A stretch of 64,000 bases of DNA from the NCBI RefSeq assembly GCF_002944315.1, contig NZ_CP024312.1, forward strand, positions 62,001 to 126,000, given 5' to 3'. Below, piece after piece: positions 8,674 to 16,744 of this stretch; the first letter of the stretch is position 1; each line of letters starts with the position of its first letter. Position numbers and translations under genes: made by a program. The notes below the pieces were generated by a model that saw nothing but the letters and a program-made list of their open reading frames with translations, searched no databases and had not been told where the DNA came from. The DNA is from Rhizobium sp. NXC24 (GTDB lineage: Bacteria; Pseudomonadota; Alphaproteobacteria; Rhizobiales; Rhizobiaceae).

Positions 8674-8965
8674 GCCGTCGCTCTCCAATGTGCTGCTGAT
8701 CGTCGGTGGCGTGCTGACTACGCTCGCCATCCTCTGGTGGTGGGTGGTCTTCGACGAGTTGCTGAAGACCAACACTATGACCTTGTCTGAAGTCGTCCCC
8801 TGCCTGGCACGTAACACCGACATCTGCTCGCTGGCTGAATCGCTCTGCCGGCAGGATCACTTCCTCGGCATCCGCCGCTATTCGGCCGAGGCATTCTGGG
8901 GGGCCGGCGGGCTATTGCTGGTGGCGGTCGCCATGCGCTCCTTCAGGGTCGGCGAGGCGCGTTGA
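8666..8965 (+). CDS. Small two-pass membrane protein of unknown function
   Basis: A 99-residue protein I do not recognise. It has two membrane segments (residues about 8-28, VLLIVGGVLTTLAILWWWVVF, and about 76-92, FWGAGGLLLVAVAM) joined by a ~45-residue loop with three cysteines (Cys46, Cys54, Cys61) in VVPCLARNTDICSLAESLCRQDHF. The start is ATG 8666, overlapping the ATPase stop by 8 bp, and the stop is one base before the next gene, so it is very likely a real, co-translated operon member. The loop cysteines could form disulfides or hold a metal or haem if periplasmic. It may be an accessory subunit of the importer or a partner of the LVIVD protein encoded next; both are guesses. Confidence 0.75.
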   Translation: MARPSLSNVLLIVGGVLTTLAILWWWVVFDELLKTNTMTLSEVVPCLARNTDICSLAESLCRQDHFLGIRRYSAEAFWGAGGLLLVAVAMRSFRVGEAR

Positions 8966-8966
8966 G

Positions 8967-10214
8967 ATGAGTTTCGCGCAGCCTGACCATGCCCGCAATA
9001 TGCGCCTGATAGGCCATTCGGACCAAGGCGGACGCGGCGATGGATCGCAATTGATGGTCCATCGCGGCCATGCCTATGTCGCCCATCCCTGGTCGGGGGG
9101 CTTTTCCATCATCGATGTCCGCGATCCCAGGAAGCCGGGTGCGGCAACCTTCGTGCCGGCGCCGCCGAAGACCTGGACCATCCATCTGCAGACACATGAC
9201 GACCTGCTGCTGGTCGTGCATGCGCTCGACCTCTTCGCCGAAGCCGCCTTCGCCGATGAGAAGGATTATTATGCTGCCTCGGTCGGCGACAGGCTCGGCA
9301 CTGCGGCAGGTGCGGCAAAAGCGCGACCCTGGTCGGCCGGCATGGCGATCTACGACATTTCGCAGCCGACCCGGCCACAGCGGATCGGCTTCTTTCCGGT
9401 CGATGGCGTCGGCATCCATCGCATCTGGTATGTCGGGGGGCGCTGGGCTTATGTCTCGGCACTGATCGACGGTTTCACCGACTATATACTCGTGATTGTC
9501 GACTTGGCCGATCCCACCAGGCCGGTCGAAGCCGGCCGTTTCTGGCTGCCAGGCATGAACAAGGCGGCTGGCGAGACACCGACATGGGGTGAAGGGCGGC
9601 GTTATGCGCTTCACCATGCCGTGGTCGAAGGCGATACCGCCTATGCCTGCTGGCGTGACGGCGGGCTGACGCTGATCGATGTCTCCGATAAGGCAAAGCC
9701 GCGGCTGACCGTGCACCGCAACTGGTCGCCACCCTATGGCGGCGGCACGCATTCCGCCTTGCCCCTCGTCGACCGCAATCTCCTGATCGTCGCCGACGAG
9801 GCGGTGGCCGACAACGAGGCGGATGGCCGCAAACACACTTGGGTGTTCGATATCCGCGCGCCGGAAAATCCGGTGTCGATCGTGACTTTTCCTATTCCCG
9901 CGGAGGCGGACTATCCGGCGAAGGGGGGCCATTTCGGCCCGCATAACCTCCATGAAAACCGCCCGGGCACGTTCCGCTCCTCCAGCCTGGTCTTCGCCAC
10001 CTGGCAGAATGCCGGCATCCGCGCGTTCGACATATCCGATCCCTACCGGCCAAAGGAAACCGGTGCGCTGGTACCGGCGGCACCTGAGCGGATGATCGAC
10101 CGCCGTGTGCGGCCAAGAGTCATCCAGTCGGCCGATGTGTTCGTCGACGCTGCCGGGCTGATCTATGCCACCGACTACAATGCCGGCCTCAGCATCATCG
10201 AATATGGCGGCTAG
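8967..10214 (+). CDS. LVIVD-repeat protein (beta-propeller-like), function unknown
   Basis: A 415-residue protein built from repeated segments of the type 'G.AYV......GFSIIDVRDP..P', visible near residues 35-55, 125-145, 160-190, 225-245, 290-315 and 345-370. LVIVD repeats are thought to fold like propeller blades. No signal peptide or membrane segment is seen, so it is probably cytosolic. It contains many histidines (for example THLQTHDD, GIHRIWY, RYALHHAVVEGD, GGHFGPHNLHE), some in clusters that recall the metal sites of selenium-binding protein/methanethiol oxidase relatives; that resemblance is my inference only. It sits between an SsuABC-type importer and an SfnB-like flavoprotein, which favours an enzymatic role on the imported compound. 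Confidence 0.8.
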   Translation: MSFAQPDHARNMRLIGHSDQGGRGDGSQLMVHRGHAYVAHPWSGGFSIIDVRDPRKPGAATFVPAPPKTWTIHLQTHDDLLLVVHALDLFAEAAFADEKDYYAASVGDRLGTAAGAAKARPWSAGMAIYDISQPTRPQRIGFFPVDGVGIHRIWYVGGRWAYVSALIDGFTDYILVIVDLADPTRPVEAGRFWLPGMNKAAGETPTWGEGRRYALHHAVVEGDTAYACWRDGGLTLIDVSDKAKPRLTVHRNWSPPYGGGTHSALPLVDRNLLIVADEAVADNEADGRKHTWVFDIRAPENPVSIVTFPIPAEADYPAKGGHFGPHNLHENRPGTFRSSSLVFATWQNAGIRAFDISDPYRPKETGALVPAAPERMIDRRVRPRVIQSADVFVDAAGLIYATDYNAGLSIIEYGG

Positions 10215-10225
10215 ATTCGACGAGA

Positions 10226-10284
10226 GTGGCGGTTCGCGCCACCGGTTTCGTCTCAACCTCAACCAAGCCCCGGCTGATGCCGGG
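10226..10284 (+). other. Two intercistronic hairpins
   Basis: Two stem-loops lie in the 95-bp gap between the LVIVD gene and the SfnB-like gene: GTGGCG/CGCCAC (10226-10242) and CCCGGC/GCCGGG (10269-10284). Neither has a T-run, so they look more like mRNA-processing or stability elements than terminators. Confidence 0.4.
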
Positions 10285-10309
10285 CGTCGCTTTGAAGAAA
10301 GGACAGGCC

Positions 10310-11578
10310 ATGGGTTCCCAGGCAGAAAGCAAGATCGACTATTCGCAACATCCGCGCGTCAATTCGACCGATCCGGTACCGCCGCGCCCGCACCCGGCCC
10401 AGCCCGCCCATATCGTCAAATCCGATGCCGAGGCGATCGAAATCGCCAAAAAGCTGGCTGAGGAATTTTCCAAGGGCGCTGCCTTTCGTGACCGCGAAGG
10501 CCTGTTGCCGCTCGAAGAACTGGATCTCTATTCGCAGAGCGGCCTTTGGAGCATCAACGTGCCGAAGCAATATGGCGGCCCCGGCGTCTCCTATGCAACG
10601 CTTGCCGAGGTGATCAAGATCATCGCCTCCGCCGACTCATCGATCGCGCAGATCACCCAGAACCATCTGGCGATCAACGGTCATATCGACCTCGACGGCA
10701 CGGAAGCGCAGAAAAAGGAATTCTTCGGCTGGGTGCTGAAAGGCCTGCGCTTCGGCAATGCCTTCTCCGAACTCCACAGTAAGAATGTCGCCGCCTTCGA
10801 GACGAGAGTCAGCTACGACGGCGCCGATGCTATCGTCAACGGCGAGAAGTTCTATACGACCGGCGCTCTGCTGTCGCACATCATCCCGGTCGTCGCCGTT
10901 GACGAAGCCGGCCAGGGTTTTCTGGTTTTCACTGAGCGCGATGCGCCGGGGATCACTGTGACCAACAACTGGTCGAGCTTCGGGCAGCGCACCACGGCCT
11001 CGGGCAGCGTGCGGATCGACAACGTCCGCGTGCCGCGCGAGCGCCTGCTGCCGGTGGCCGCCTTCGAACGGCCGACTATTGCCGGCCCGGTGTCGCAGAT
11101 CATCCAGGCGGCGATCGATGCCGGCATCGCCAAGGGCGCGATCGAAGATACGATCGCCTTCGTCAAGACCCAGTCGCGGCCCTGGATCGACAGCGGCAAG
11201 GAGACCGCGGGCGAGGACCCGTTCACCATCCAGGCGATCGGCGATCTCCAGATCAAGCTGCATGCGGCGGAGGCGTTGCTTACCATTGCCGGTCTCGCCA
11301 TCGACAAGGCGCAAGCCGAACCGACGGAAGAGAACGTCAACGAGGCCACGGTCAAGACGGCCGAAGCCAAGGTGTTGACCACCGAGATCGCCATTCTCGC
11401 CACCAACAAGCTGTTCGAACTGGCCGGGACGCGCTCGACGCTCGCCCAACACAATCTCGACCGGCATTGGCGCAATGCCCGGGCGCATACGCTGCACGAT
11501 CCGGTGCGGTGGAAGTTCTTCCATGTCGGCAATTACTACCTCAACGGCATCAGCCCGCCCCGCCATCCCTGGAGCTGA
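10310..11578 (+). CDS. Acyl-CoA dehydrogenase-like flavoprotein, SfnB family
   Basis: A 422-residue FAD or FMN enzyme of the acyl-CoA dehydrogenase fold, resembling SfnB 'sulfur acquisition oxidoreductase' and dibenzothiophene monooxygenase-type (DszC-like) relatives. The start is ATG 10310 with AAGGA about 8 nt upstream (GAAAGGACAGGCC). The N-terminal helical domain (AKKLAEEFSKGAAFRDREGLLPLEELDLYSQSGLW), the central beta domain (GEKFYTTGALLSHIIPVVA) and the C-terminal helices ending HTLHDPVRWKFFHVGNYYLNG are all present. The HTLHDPVRWK segment is typical of the monooxygenase-like branch rather than true acyl-CoA dehydrogenases. It is the last gene of the operon starting at 5829. A second relative is at 33074. 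Substrate not determined. Confidence 0.85.
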   Translation: MGSQAESKIDYSQHPRVNSTDPVPPRPHPAQPAHIVKSDAEAIEIAKKLAEEFSKGAAFRDREGLLPLEELDLYSQSGLWSINVPKQYGGPGVSYATLAEVIKIIASADSSIAQITQNHLAINGHIDLDGTEAQKKEFFGWVLKGLRFGNAFSELHSKNVAAFETRVSYDGADAIVNGEKFYTTGALLSHIIPVVAVDEAGQGFLVFTERDAPGITVTNNWSSFGQRTTASGSVRIDNVRVPRERLLPVAAFERPTIAGPVSQIIQAAIDAGIAKGAIEDTIAFVKTQSRPWIDSGKETAGEDPFTIQAIGDLQIKLHAAEALLTIAGLAIDKAQAEPTEENVNEATVKTAEAKVLTTEIAILATNKLFELAGTRSTLAQHNLDRHWRNARAHTLHDPVRWKFFHVGNYYLNGISPPRHPWS

Positions 11579-12001
11579 GGGGGCCAGGCCGGATTGCCGG
11601 AGCCGCCGCCCCGCATCTCAGTGCTCACGCTGAGATACGGGGGCCGATCTGGTCAAGAGGTCGAGACCAATGCGATCCAGTGGGCGGTCGAGCTTTTGGC
11701 CGTTAGCGATAGGGCCTGGACAATCGCGCTGGCGCAGTTCGTTGGCATCGGCGGGCTGGGTCCGGTGTTTTTATCGGCCCCTATAGCCAGATCGCCGATA
11801 CACTGCAGGAACAGTGGCCGACACGCACCGCGTAGAAGGCCGGCGTCTTGCACGAAAAGCTGTTTCGGCGACGCACCATATCCGCCGAAGAACTTCCTAG
11901 CGGACCGCTATCGCGACATCGAGGACGTCAAGCGCGGCGACGCTGCCCGCGATCAGTACTTGCAGCGGTTTTACCCGTCGATGCGGAATGGACTGCAGCA
12001 G
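11579..12001. other. Gene-poor stretch with decayed coding fragments
   Basis: This 423-bp gap between convergent genes holds no intact gene. Plus-strand fragments look protein-like: one reads VFIGPYSQIADTLQEQW (about 11768-11820), similar to the C-terminal end of luciferase-like flavin monooxygenases; another reads GDAPYPPKNFLADRYRDIEDVKRGD and ends LQQSLW before a stop at 12013. They are in different frames with stops between. I take them as remains of lost genes, with low certainty about origin. Confidence 0.4.
11615..11636 (+). terminator. Possible hairpin downstream of the SfnB-like gene
   Basis: ATCTCAG and CTGAGAT form a perfect 7-bp stem around an 8-nt loop, 37 bp after the stop at 11578. 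There is no T-tract, so termination activity is uncertain. Confidence 0.35.
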
Positions 12002-12322
12002 TCATTGTGGTAGCCGGAAATGGTCGTCGATATGACGCTGGTCGCGCGTGTCTTTATGCCAGCCGATAGCCTTCCTGTAGCTGCCAAACAGACCGCTCTC
12101 GCGTACGGTCTCAAGTGTCAAATCGTGCGTTATCTCGGGATCTGGATCAACGTAGAGCGCGTCGACGGGGCAATAGAGCTCACACATAAAACACGTTTGG
12201 CAGTTTTCCTGGCGCAGGATGACCGGCGGTCCATCTGCAATCGCTTCGAAGACATTGGTCGGGCAAACCTTAACACAGAGATTGCAGTCTGTGCATGTTT
12301 GGGGATCAAGGACTTCGATCAT
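12002..12322 (-). CDS. 2x[4Fe-4S] ferredoxin, AprB-like
   Basis: A 106-residue ferredoxin with two complete cluster motifs: Cys10/13/16/20 (CTDCNLCVKVCP) and Cys41/44/47/51 (CQTCFMCELYCP). A ~50-residue tail after the second cluster (HDLTLETVRESGLFGSYRKAIGWHKD) is not part of the ferredoxin core and may contact the flavoprotein. Its start overlaps the flavoprotein stop (TAATG), so the two are translated together and probably form an electron-transfer complex. The arrangement recalls AprAB (APS reductase), where AprB carries two [4Fe-4S] clusters, though I infer only the architecture, not APS reduction. Confidence 0.88.
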   Translation of the reverse strand: MIEVLDPQTCTDCNLCVKVCPTNVFEAIADGPPVILRQENCQTCFMCELYCPVDALYVDPDPEITHDLTLETVRESGLFGSYRKAIGWHKDTRDQRHIDDHFRLPQ

Positions 12323-13932
12323 TATTCCGCAGCCTCCCTGTATACTCCGGGACCTACAGCCTCTTGTCGCACGGTGGTCGTATCGAGGCCGCTGACGACA
12401 AGCCGGTGATGCTGGGCGGGATCCTGCTTCGGGAAATCCTCGCGGCGGTGCATGCCGCGGGTTTCGGTTCGCGACAGCGCGGTGCAGTACATGAAGCGGG
12501 CGGTGGCGGCCATCGCCTGGGCCTGGCGAAGTTGCAGCGCCTGGCTTTCATCAGCGCCGGTGGCGGACGAGATGGTTTCCCACAGCCGGTCGAGCCGCTC
12601 AAGCGAGGCCGAGAGGGTCGAATGGGTACGGAAGTAATTGACGTCGAGCGGGAAGACCTCGTCCTGCACGGCCTTGATGATGGCTGGGGGATCAACGGGC
12701 TGGGTATTTTCTGATGCTCGAACGGCGGGTTCTGGAAGCCTGCCTTTGGGCCTGGTTTCCTTTGAAAGAGCAAAGGCCGCGGCGGATCCGCCGGCAAAGG
12801 CGCCGGTCGAGATCGCCCAGGCGGCATTGTGGCTGCCGCCGCCGGTGAAGCCGCCGCAGATCGGTTCGCGCGTGGCGCTGTCGCCGGCGGCAAAGAGGCC
12901 GGCAACGGTGGTGGCGCAGTCGAGGCCGGTCAGCCGCAGACCACCGGTGCCGCGCACCGTGCCTTCAAGGCGCAGTTTCACCTCGAAGAGTTCGGTGAAG
13001 GGGTCGATATCGCGGCGATCGAAGGGCACGAAGAAATTCGGCTGGGCGCGGCGCAGGATGGCCTTCACCTCATCGGTCTCGGCAAGATCGAGGCGGGCGT
13101 AGATGGGTTCCGATAGAATTGTGCGGGCGATGATGGAGCGGCCGCGGGCAGAGCCTGCACCTTCGATCAGGCTGTGGTCCTTGCGGTAAAACTGCGCAAA
13201 GCGATAAAGCGCGGTCTTGGTGATCGAGGCGAAGGCCGGCGAAATGGCATAAGCCGACGAGAATTCCATTCCTGAAAGTTCGGCGCCCACCTCAGCACCC
13301 ATCAAATATCCGTCGCCGGTCAAGACGTCACAGCCGAGCGCCTTGCTCATGAAGGCGCAGCCACCCGCCGCCAGCACCACCGCGCCGGCCCGAACCGCCC
13401 ACCGTCCGCCTTCCTGCCGGCGCAGCCCGCTTGCGCCAACGACAGCACCGCCATCGGTCAGGAGATGGGTGGCGGGATGATGGTCGAGAATGGTGACGCC
13501 GGCATTCTTCACCCGTCGCCGCAACAGCCGCATATATTCCGGCCCCTGGACGGAGATGCGCTGCTGCTCGCCTTTTTCGTCGACGGGGAAGGGATAGCCC
13601 CAGTCCGCCAGCCGGTTGACGCTCTCATACGTCTTGTCGAGAACAGGCGCCATCCAGGAGCGCTCCGAAAGATAGCCGCCCATCGCCTCGCGGCTTGCCA
13701 TGGCCATCTCCCGCTCGGACGGGTCCGGCGGCACGTACCAGATCTGGGTGCCGGCCGAGGCCGTTGCGCCGGAGCTGCCGCAATAACCTTTGTCGACCAG
13801 CACGACCCGAGCCTTGGCGCCGGTCGCTTCCAGCGCCGCCCAGCAGCCGGCTGGGCCGCCGCCGATGACCAGTACGTCGCAGATAATTTCGGTATCGGCC
13901 GAAGGACGGATTTTCTGCGCGGGCTTGCTCAT
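12322..13932 (-). CDS. FAD-dependent oxidoreductase, fumarate reductase/AprA-like flavoprotein
   Basis: A 536-residue flavoprotein. The start is ATG 13932 (MSKPAQKIRPS), with AAGGATG 8 nt upstream; an ATG nine codons earlier lacks a site. The dinucleotide fold is DVLVIGGGPAGCWAALEA near residues 17-34, with the acidic end of strand two in VVLVDKG. Further FAD contacts are visible in GATASAGTQIW and near the C-terminus in GLFAAGDSATREPICGGFTGGG. It is paired with the ferredoxin gene at 12002. Such pairs belong to the succinate dehydrogenase/fumarate reductase/APS reductase flavoprotein superfamily. The shared dyad at 13971, 38 bp upstream, puts it in the presumed sulfur regulon. Its substrate is unknown. 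Confidence 0.85.
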   Translation of the reverse strand: MSKPAQKIRPSADTEIICDVLVIGGGPAGCWAALEATGAKARVVLVDKGYCGSSGATASAGTQIWYVPPDPSEREMAMASREAMGGYLSERSWMAPVLDKTYESVNRLADWGYPFPVDEKGEQQRISVQGPEYMRLLRRRVKNAGVTILDHHPATHLLTDGGAVVGASGLRRQEGGRWAVRAGAVVLAAGGCAFMSKALGCDVLTGDGYLMGAEVGAELSGMEFSSAYAISPAFASITKTALYRFAQFYRKDHSLIEGAGSARGRSIIARTILSEPIYARLDLAETDEVKAILRRAQPNFFVPFDRRDIDPFTELFEVKLRLEGTVRGTGGLRLTGLDCATTVAGLFAAGDSATREPICGGFTGGGSHNAAWAISTGAFAGGSAAAFALSKETRPKGRLPEPAVRASENTQPVDPPAIIKAVQDEVFPLDVNYFRTHSTLSASLERLDRLWETISSATGADESQALQLRQAQAMAATARFMYCTALSRTETRGMHRREDFPKQDPAQHHRLVVSGLDTTTVRQEAVGPGVYREAAE

Positions 13933-13970
13933 GGTCAACATCCTTTCAACGAAACTCATTGCGGTTTAAA

Positions 13971-13987
13971 TCTATGTATTGCATAGG
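13971..13987. promoter_or_regulatory. Shared dyad operator between divergent genes
   Basis: TCTAT-GTATTGC-ATAGG, 9/10 match to TCTAY-N7-RTAGA. It lies 38 bp before the flavoprotein start (13932) and 29 bp before the PhnD-like gene (14017), so one site could serve both directions. Confidence 0.7.
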
Positions 13988-14016
13988 TTTTTGAATGGTT
14001 CTTCGGAGTTTGCCTC

Positions 14017-14823
14017 ATGTCCTTCGCCAGCCTTGCCATGTATGTCAGCCCGCCACCGGTCGAGGAGGCGACGCGGCTCTTCTGGAAGGCGCTGGGTGCG
14101 CGCATTCGCGCGTTTGGGCTTGATGCGCCGGCGGCGCTTGACGACGAAATTCGCTATGACGAAGCGTGGCTTCGGCCGGACCTCCTGTTCGGCCAGACCT
14201 GCGGCTATCCCTATGTCCAGCATCTGCGCGGCAAAGTGCAGCTCGTCGCTTCGCCCGTTTACGGGCTGCCCGGCTGCGACGGGCCGCTCAAATGCAGCTT
14301 CATCATCGTCAATGCCAAGTCGCCGGTACGGTCGATCGAGGAACTGCGCGGCGCGCGGGCGGCGATCAACGAGCCCGGCAGCAATTCCGGCTACAATCTG
14401 TTTCGGCATTTCGTCGCGCCGTATGCGGTCGAGGAACGTTTCTTCTCGTCGGTGATCACGACTGGCGGCCATCGGATGAGCATCGATGCCGTTTCGAGCG
14501 GAGAGGCGGATGTCGCGGCGATCGACTGTGTCACCTTCGGCAATACCCTGCGTTTCGATCCCGATCGCCTCGCCGGTGTGCGCATCCTGGCGGAAACCGC
14601 CAAAGGGCCTGGCCTGCCCTTCATCACCTCCGCCGAAACGTCGGCGAAAGACCTCGTCATCCTGCGCCGTGCGTTGGCCGAAGCCATTGCCGATCCGGAC
14701 CTTGCCGAGGTTTGCGACACGCTTTCGCTGCGTGGCATCAGCCTTCTCAGCGACGCCGATTACGAGGTGTTGTCGGAGCTCGGTCGCGAAGCCGCGCGGC
14801 ATGGTTACCCCGCGATCGCTTGA
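14017..14823 (+). CDS. PhnD-like binding-protein fold without a signal peptide
   Basis: A 268-residue protein of the phosphate/phosphonate-binding (PhnD, Transferrin-like PBP) type. Typical parts are visible: LRPDLLFGQTCGYPYVQHL (residues about 52-70), FIIVNAKSPVRSIEELRGARAAINEPGSNSGYNLFRHF (about 95-132) and SGEADVAAIDCVTFGNTLRF (about 164-184). It starts MSFASLAMYVSPPPVEEATR with no Sec or Tat signal, so it is probably cytosolic or anchored by a partner, unlike transport-type PhnD. It is divergent from the flavoprotein/ferredoxin pair and shares their operator. It could be a ligand sensor or an enzyme-associated binding protein. Its last 19 bp overlap the convergent ATPase gene end. Confidence 0.75.
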   Translation: MSFASLAMYVSPPPVEEATRLFWKALGARIRAFGLDAPAALDDEIRYDEAWLRPDLLFGQTCGYPYVQHLRGKVQLVASPVYGLPGCDGPLKCSFIIVNAKSPVRSIEELRGARAAINEPGSNSGYNLFRHFVAPYAVEERFFSSVITTGGHRMSIDAVSSGEADVAAIDCVTFGNTLRFDPDRLAGVRILAETAKGPGLPFITSAETSAKDLVILRRALAEAIADPDLAEVCDTLSLRGISLLSDADYEVLSELGREAARHGYPAIA

Positions 14824-15770
14824 GGTGTGACAGCGGGCGTCGTTGTCAACGGAAAATGACATGCGACATTGCGACCGCCTGGGCCAGCCTGGAGTACAGG
14901 CGCATCGCTTTCGCATTTCGGCTGCGCCAAGGGGCAGCGCTTGTGAAACCGGCAGCCGGACGGTGGATTGCTGGGGCTCGGAAGTTCGCCCGTCAGCACG
15001 ATGCGCTCGCGCCGGCGGCTGGGGTCGAGCGTAAGATTGGCCGAGAGCAGCGCCCGCGTATAGGGGTGGGCGGGATCGCGGAACAAGGTGGCTGTCGGCC
15101 CGCTCTCGACGATTTGGCCGAGATACATCACCGCCACCCGATCCGTGACACGGCCGACGACGTTGAGATTGTGCGAGATCAGCAGGTAGCTTAGCCCCAG
15201 GCGGTCGCGCAAAGCCCGGAGCAGATTGAGCAATTCACCCTGAATGGAAATATCGAGACCGGCGGTCGGTTCGTCGGCAACGATGATCGAGGGTTCGGCG
15301 GCCAGCGCCCTGACCAGCGCCACGCGCCGCGCCTGCCCGCCGCTCAGCTGGTGCGGATAGCGCGAAAGAAGCTGCTCGCCGAGGCCGATGCTTTCCGCCA
15401 GCGCCACAATGCGCGACCAGCTCTCGAGCGTGTGCACCTTGCGGATTTTCAGCGGCTCTGCGAGGAGCGAGCCAACGGTCATGCGCGGCGAGAGTGACGC
15501 GGCCGGGTCCTGGAACAGCAGCTGGATCTTGCGCTGCAGATCGACGCGGCGCCCCGCCGGTGCATCCCGAAGCGTCTCGCCTTCAATCGTCAACGTGCCG
15601 GCGGCGAGCGGCTGTAACCCGACGATGGCCCGTGCGATGGAAGACTTGCCGCAGCCGCTTTCGCCGACGAGCCCGAGCGTTTCGCCGCGCCGCAGCTCCA
15701 GGGAAACCCCATCGACGGCGGTGAGCCGGTCATAGCGGATGACGGCATCTTTCAACGCGAGGGCCGTCAT
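14805..15770 (-). CDS. ABC transporter ATP-binding protein, DppF type
   Basis: A 321-residue ATPase of the dipeptide/oligopeptide importer group. Walker A is GESGCGKSS, the signature LSGGQARRVALVRAL, Walker B IIVADEPTAGLD and the switch His in LISHNLNVV. The C-terminal oligopeptide-importer extension with the CxxxCPLAQPKC cysteine cluster (RFHKRCPLAQPKCESDAP) is present; in this family it can hold an iron-sulfur cluster. I chose ATG 15770 because it overlaps the stop of the upstream ATPase (TGATG). It pairs with the ATPase at 15770-16744 to drive the importer encoded through 20156. Confidence 0.92.
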   Translation of the reverse strand: MTALALKDAVIRYDRLTAVDGVSLELRRGETLGLVGESGCGKSSIARAIVGLQPLAAGTLTIEGETLRDAPAGRRVDLQRKIQLLFQDPAASLSPRMTVGSLLAEPLKIRKVHTLESWSRIVALAESIGLGEQLLSRYPHQLSGGQARRVALVRALAAEPSIIVADEPTAGLDISIQGELLNLLRALRDRLGLSYLLISHNLNVVGRVTDRVAVMYLGQIVESGPTATLFRDPAHPYTRALLSANLTLDPSRRRERIVLTGELPSPSNPPSGCRFHKRCPLAQPKCESDAPVLQAGPGGRNVACHFPLTTTPAVTPQAIAG

Positions 15771-16744
15771 CACGCAGCCTCCAACCAGCAGGTATAGTTT
15801 TGGCCATCGCGTGCCTGCCGTTGCGGCGGCTTTTCGCTGCACCGGTCATGACGGGCGGGACAGCGGCCGGCGAAAACGCAGCCTGCTGGACGGTGTGAAG
15901 GATCGGGTACGCCGCCGGGGATGGTTGCAAGCTCCTGCGACGGGTCGAAGGTGGCAAAGGGATCGAGCTCGCAGGCAAGCAGGGCGCGGGTATAAGGGTG
16001 GCGTGGGTGGTGCAGCACATCCGCTACCCGGCCGTTTTCCACGACGGTTCCCGCATACATCACGACCACGCTGTCGCAGAGCTCTGCAATCAGGCCCATG
16101 CTGTGGCTGACAACCAGCATCGAAGCAGACGTACGCTGCCGCAGCCGGCGCAGCACCTCGACCACCTGCGCCTCGATCGTGGCATCCAGCGCCGTCGTCG
16201 GCTCGTCGGCGATCAGAAGCTTCGGTTCGACCAGCAGCGCCATGGCGATGATCACACGCTGCCGCATGCCGCCGGAAAATTCGTGCGGATAACGGTGCAT
16301 CCGGGCGGCAGCATCCTGCACGCCGACATCGGCGAGCACGGCCTTCGCCCGCGCCCAGAGCATCCGCCGCTTCTCCTTGGGAAAGCGCCGCCGCTGGATA
16401 TCGACGAGCTGCGCGCCGATGGTGAACATCGGGTTCAGCGCCGTCATCGGGTCCTGAAAGATCATCGCGATGTCGGTGCCGCGCAGCGGGGTGGTTTCAC
16501 CCGCGGCAAAACTCAGCAAACGTTCGTCGAAGGTGGCATGGCTTGCGGAAACCTCGGCATTGTCGGCAAGCAGACCGAGCAGGGCGAAGGCGACGGTCGA
16601 TTTGCCGCTGCCGCTTTCGCCGACGAGCCCGACGGACCGGCCGCGACCGATCTCGATATCGACACTGTCGAGGATGTGGGCCGCCCGGCCGTTGCCGCGA
16701 TAGGAGACGTTGAGGTTTTCGATGGTGAGGAGGGTGTCTGTCAC
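15770..16744 (-). CDS. ABC transporter ATP-binding protein, DppD type
   Basis: A 324-residue ATPase, partner of the DppF-type protein. The GTG start at 16744 overlaps the permease stop (GTGA); longer frames would overlap the permease out of frame. Walker A is GESGSGKST, the signature FSGGMRQRVIIAMAL, Walker B LLIADEPTTALD, and the C-terminus has the family's cysteine cluster (CVFAGRCPARHDRC). It energises import through the permeases at 16741 and 17571. Confidence 0.92.
   Translation of the reverse strand: MTDTLLTIENLNVSYRGNGRAAHILDSVDIEIGRGRSVGLVGESGSGKSTVAFALLGLLADNAEVSASHATFDERLLSFAAGETTPLRGTDIAMIFQDPMTALNPMFTIGAQLVDIQRRRFPKEKRRMLWARAKAVLADVGVQDAAARMHRYPHEFSGGMRQRVIIAMALLVEPKLLIADEPTTALDATIEAQVVEVLRRLRQRTSASMLVVSHSMGLIAELCDSVVVMYAGTVVENGRVADVLHHPRHPYTRALLACELDPFATFDPSQELATIPGGVPDPSHRPAGCVFAGRCPARHDRCSEKPPQRQARDGQNYTCWLEAA

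Noticed and set aside
8943..10262. A 439-codon minus-strand frame
   Set aside because: Antisense to the LVIVD-repeat gene, which has clear repeats and couples to its neighbours.
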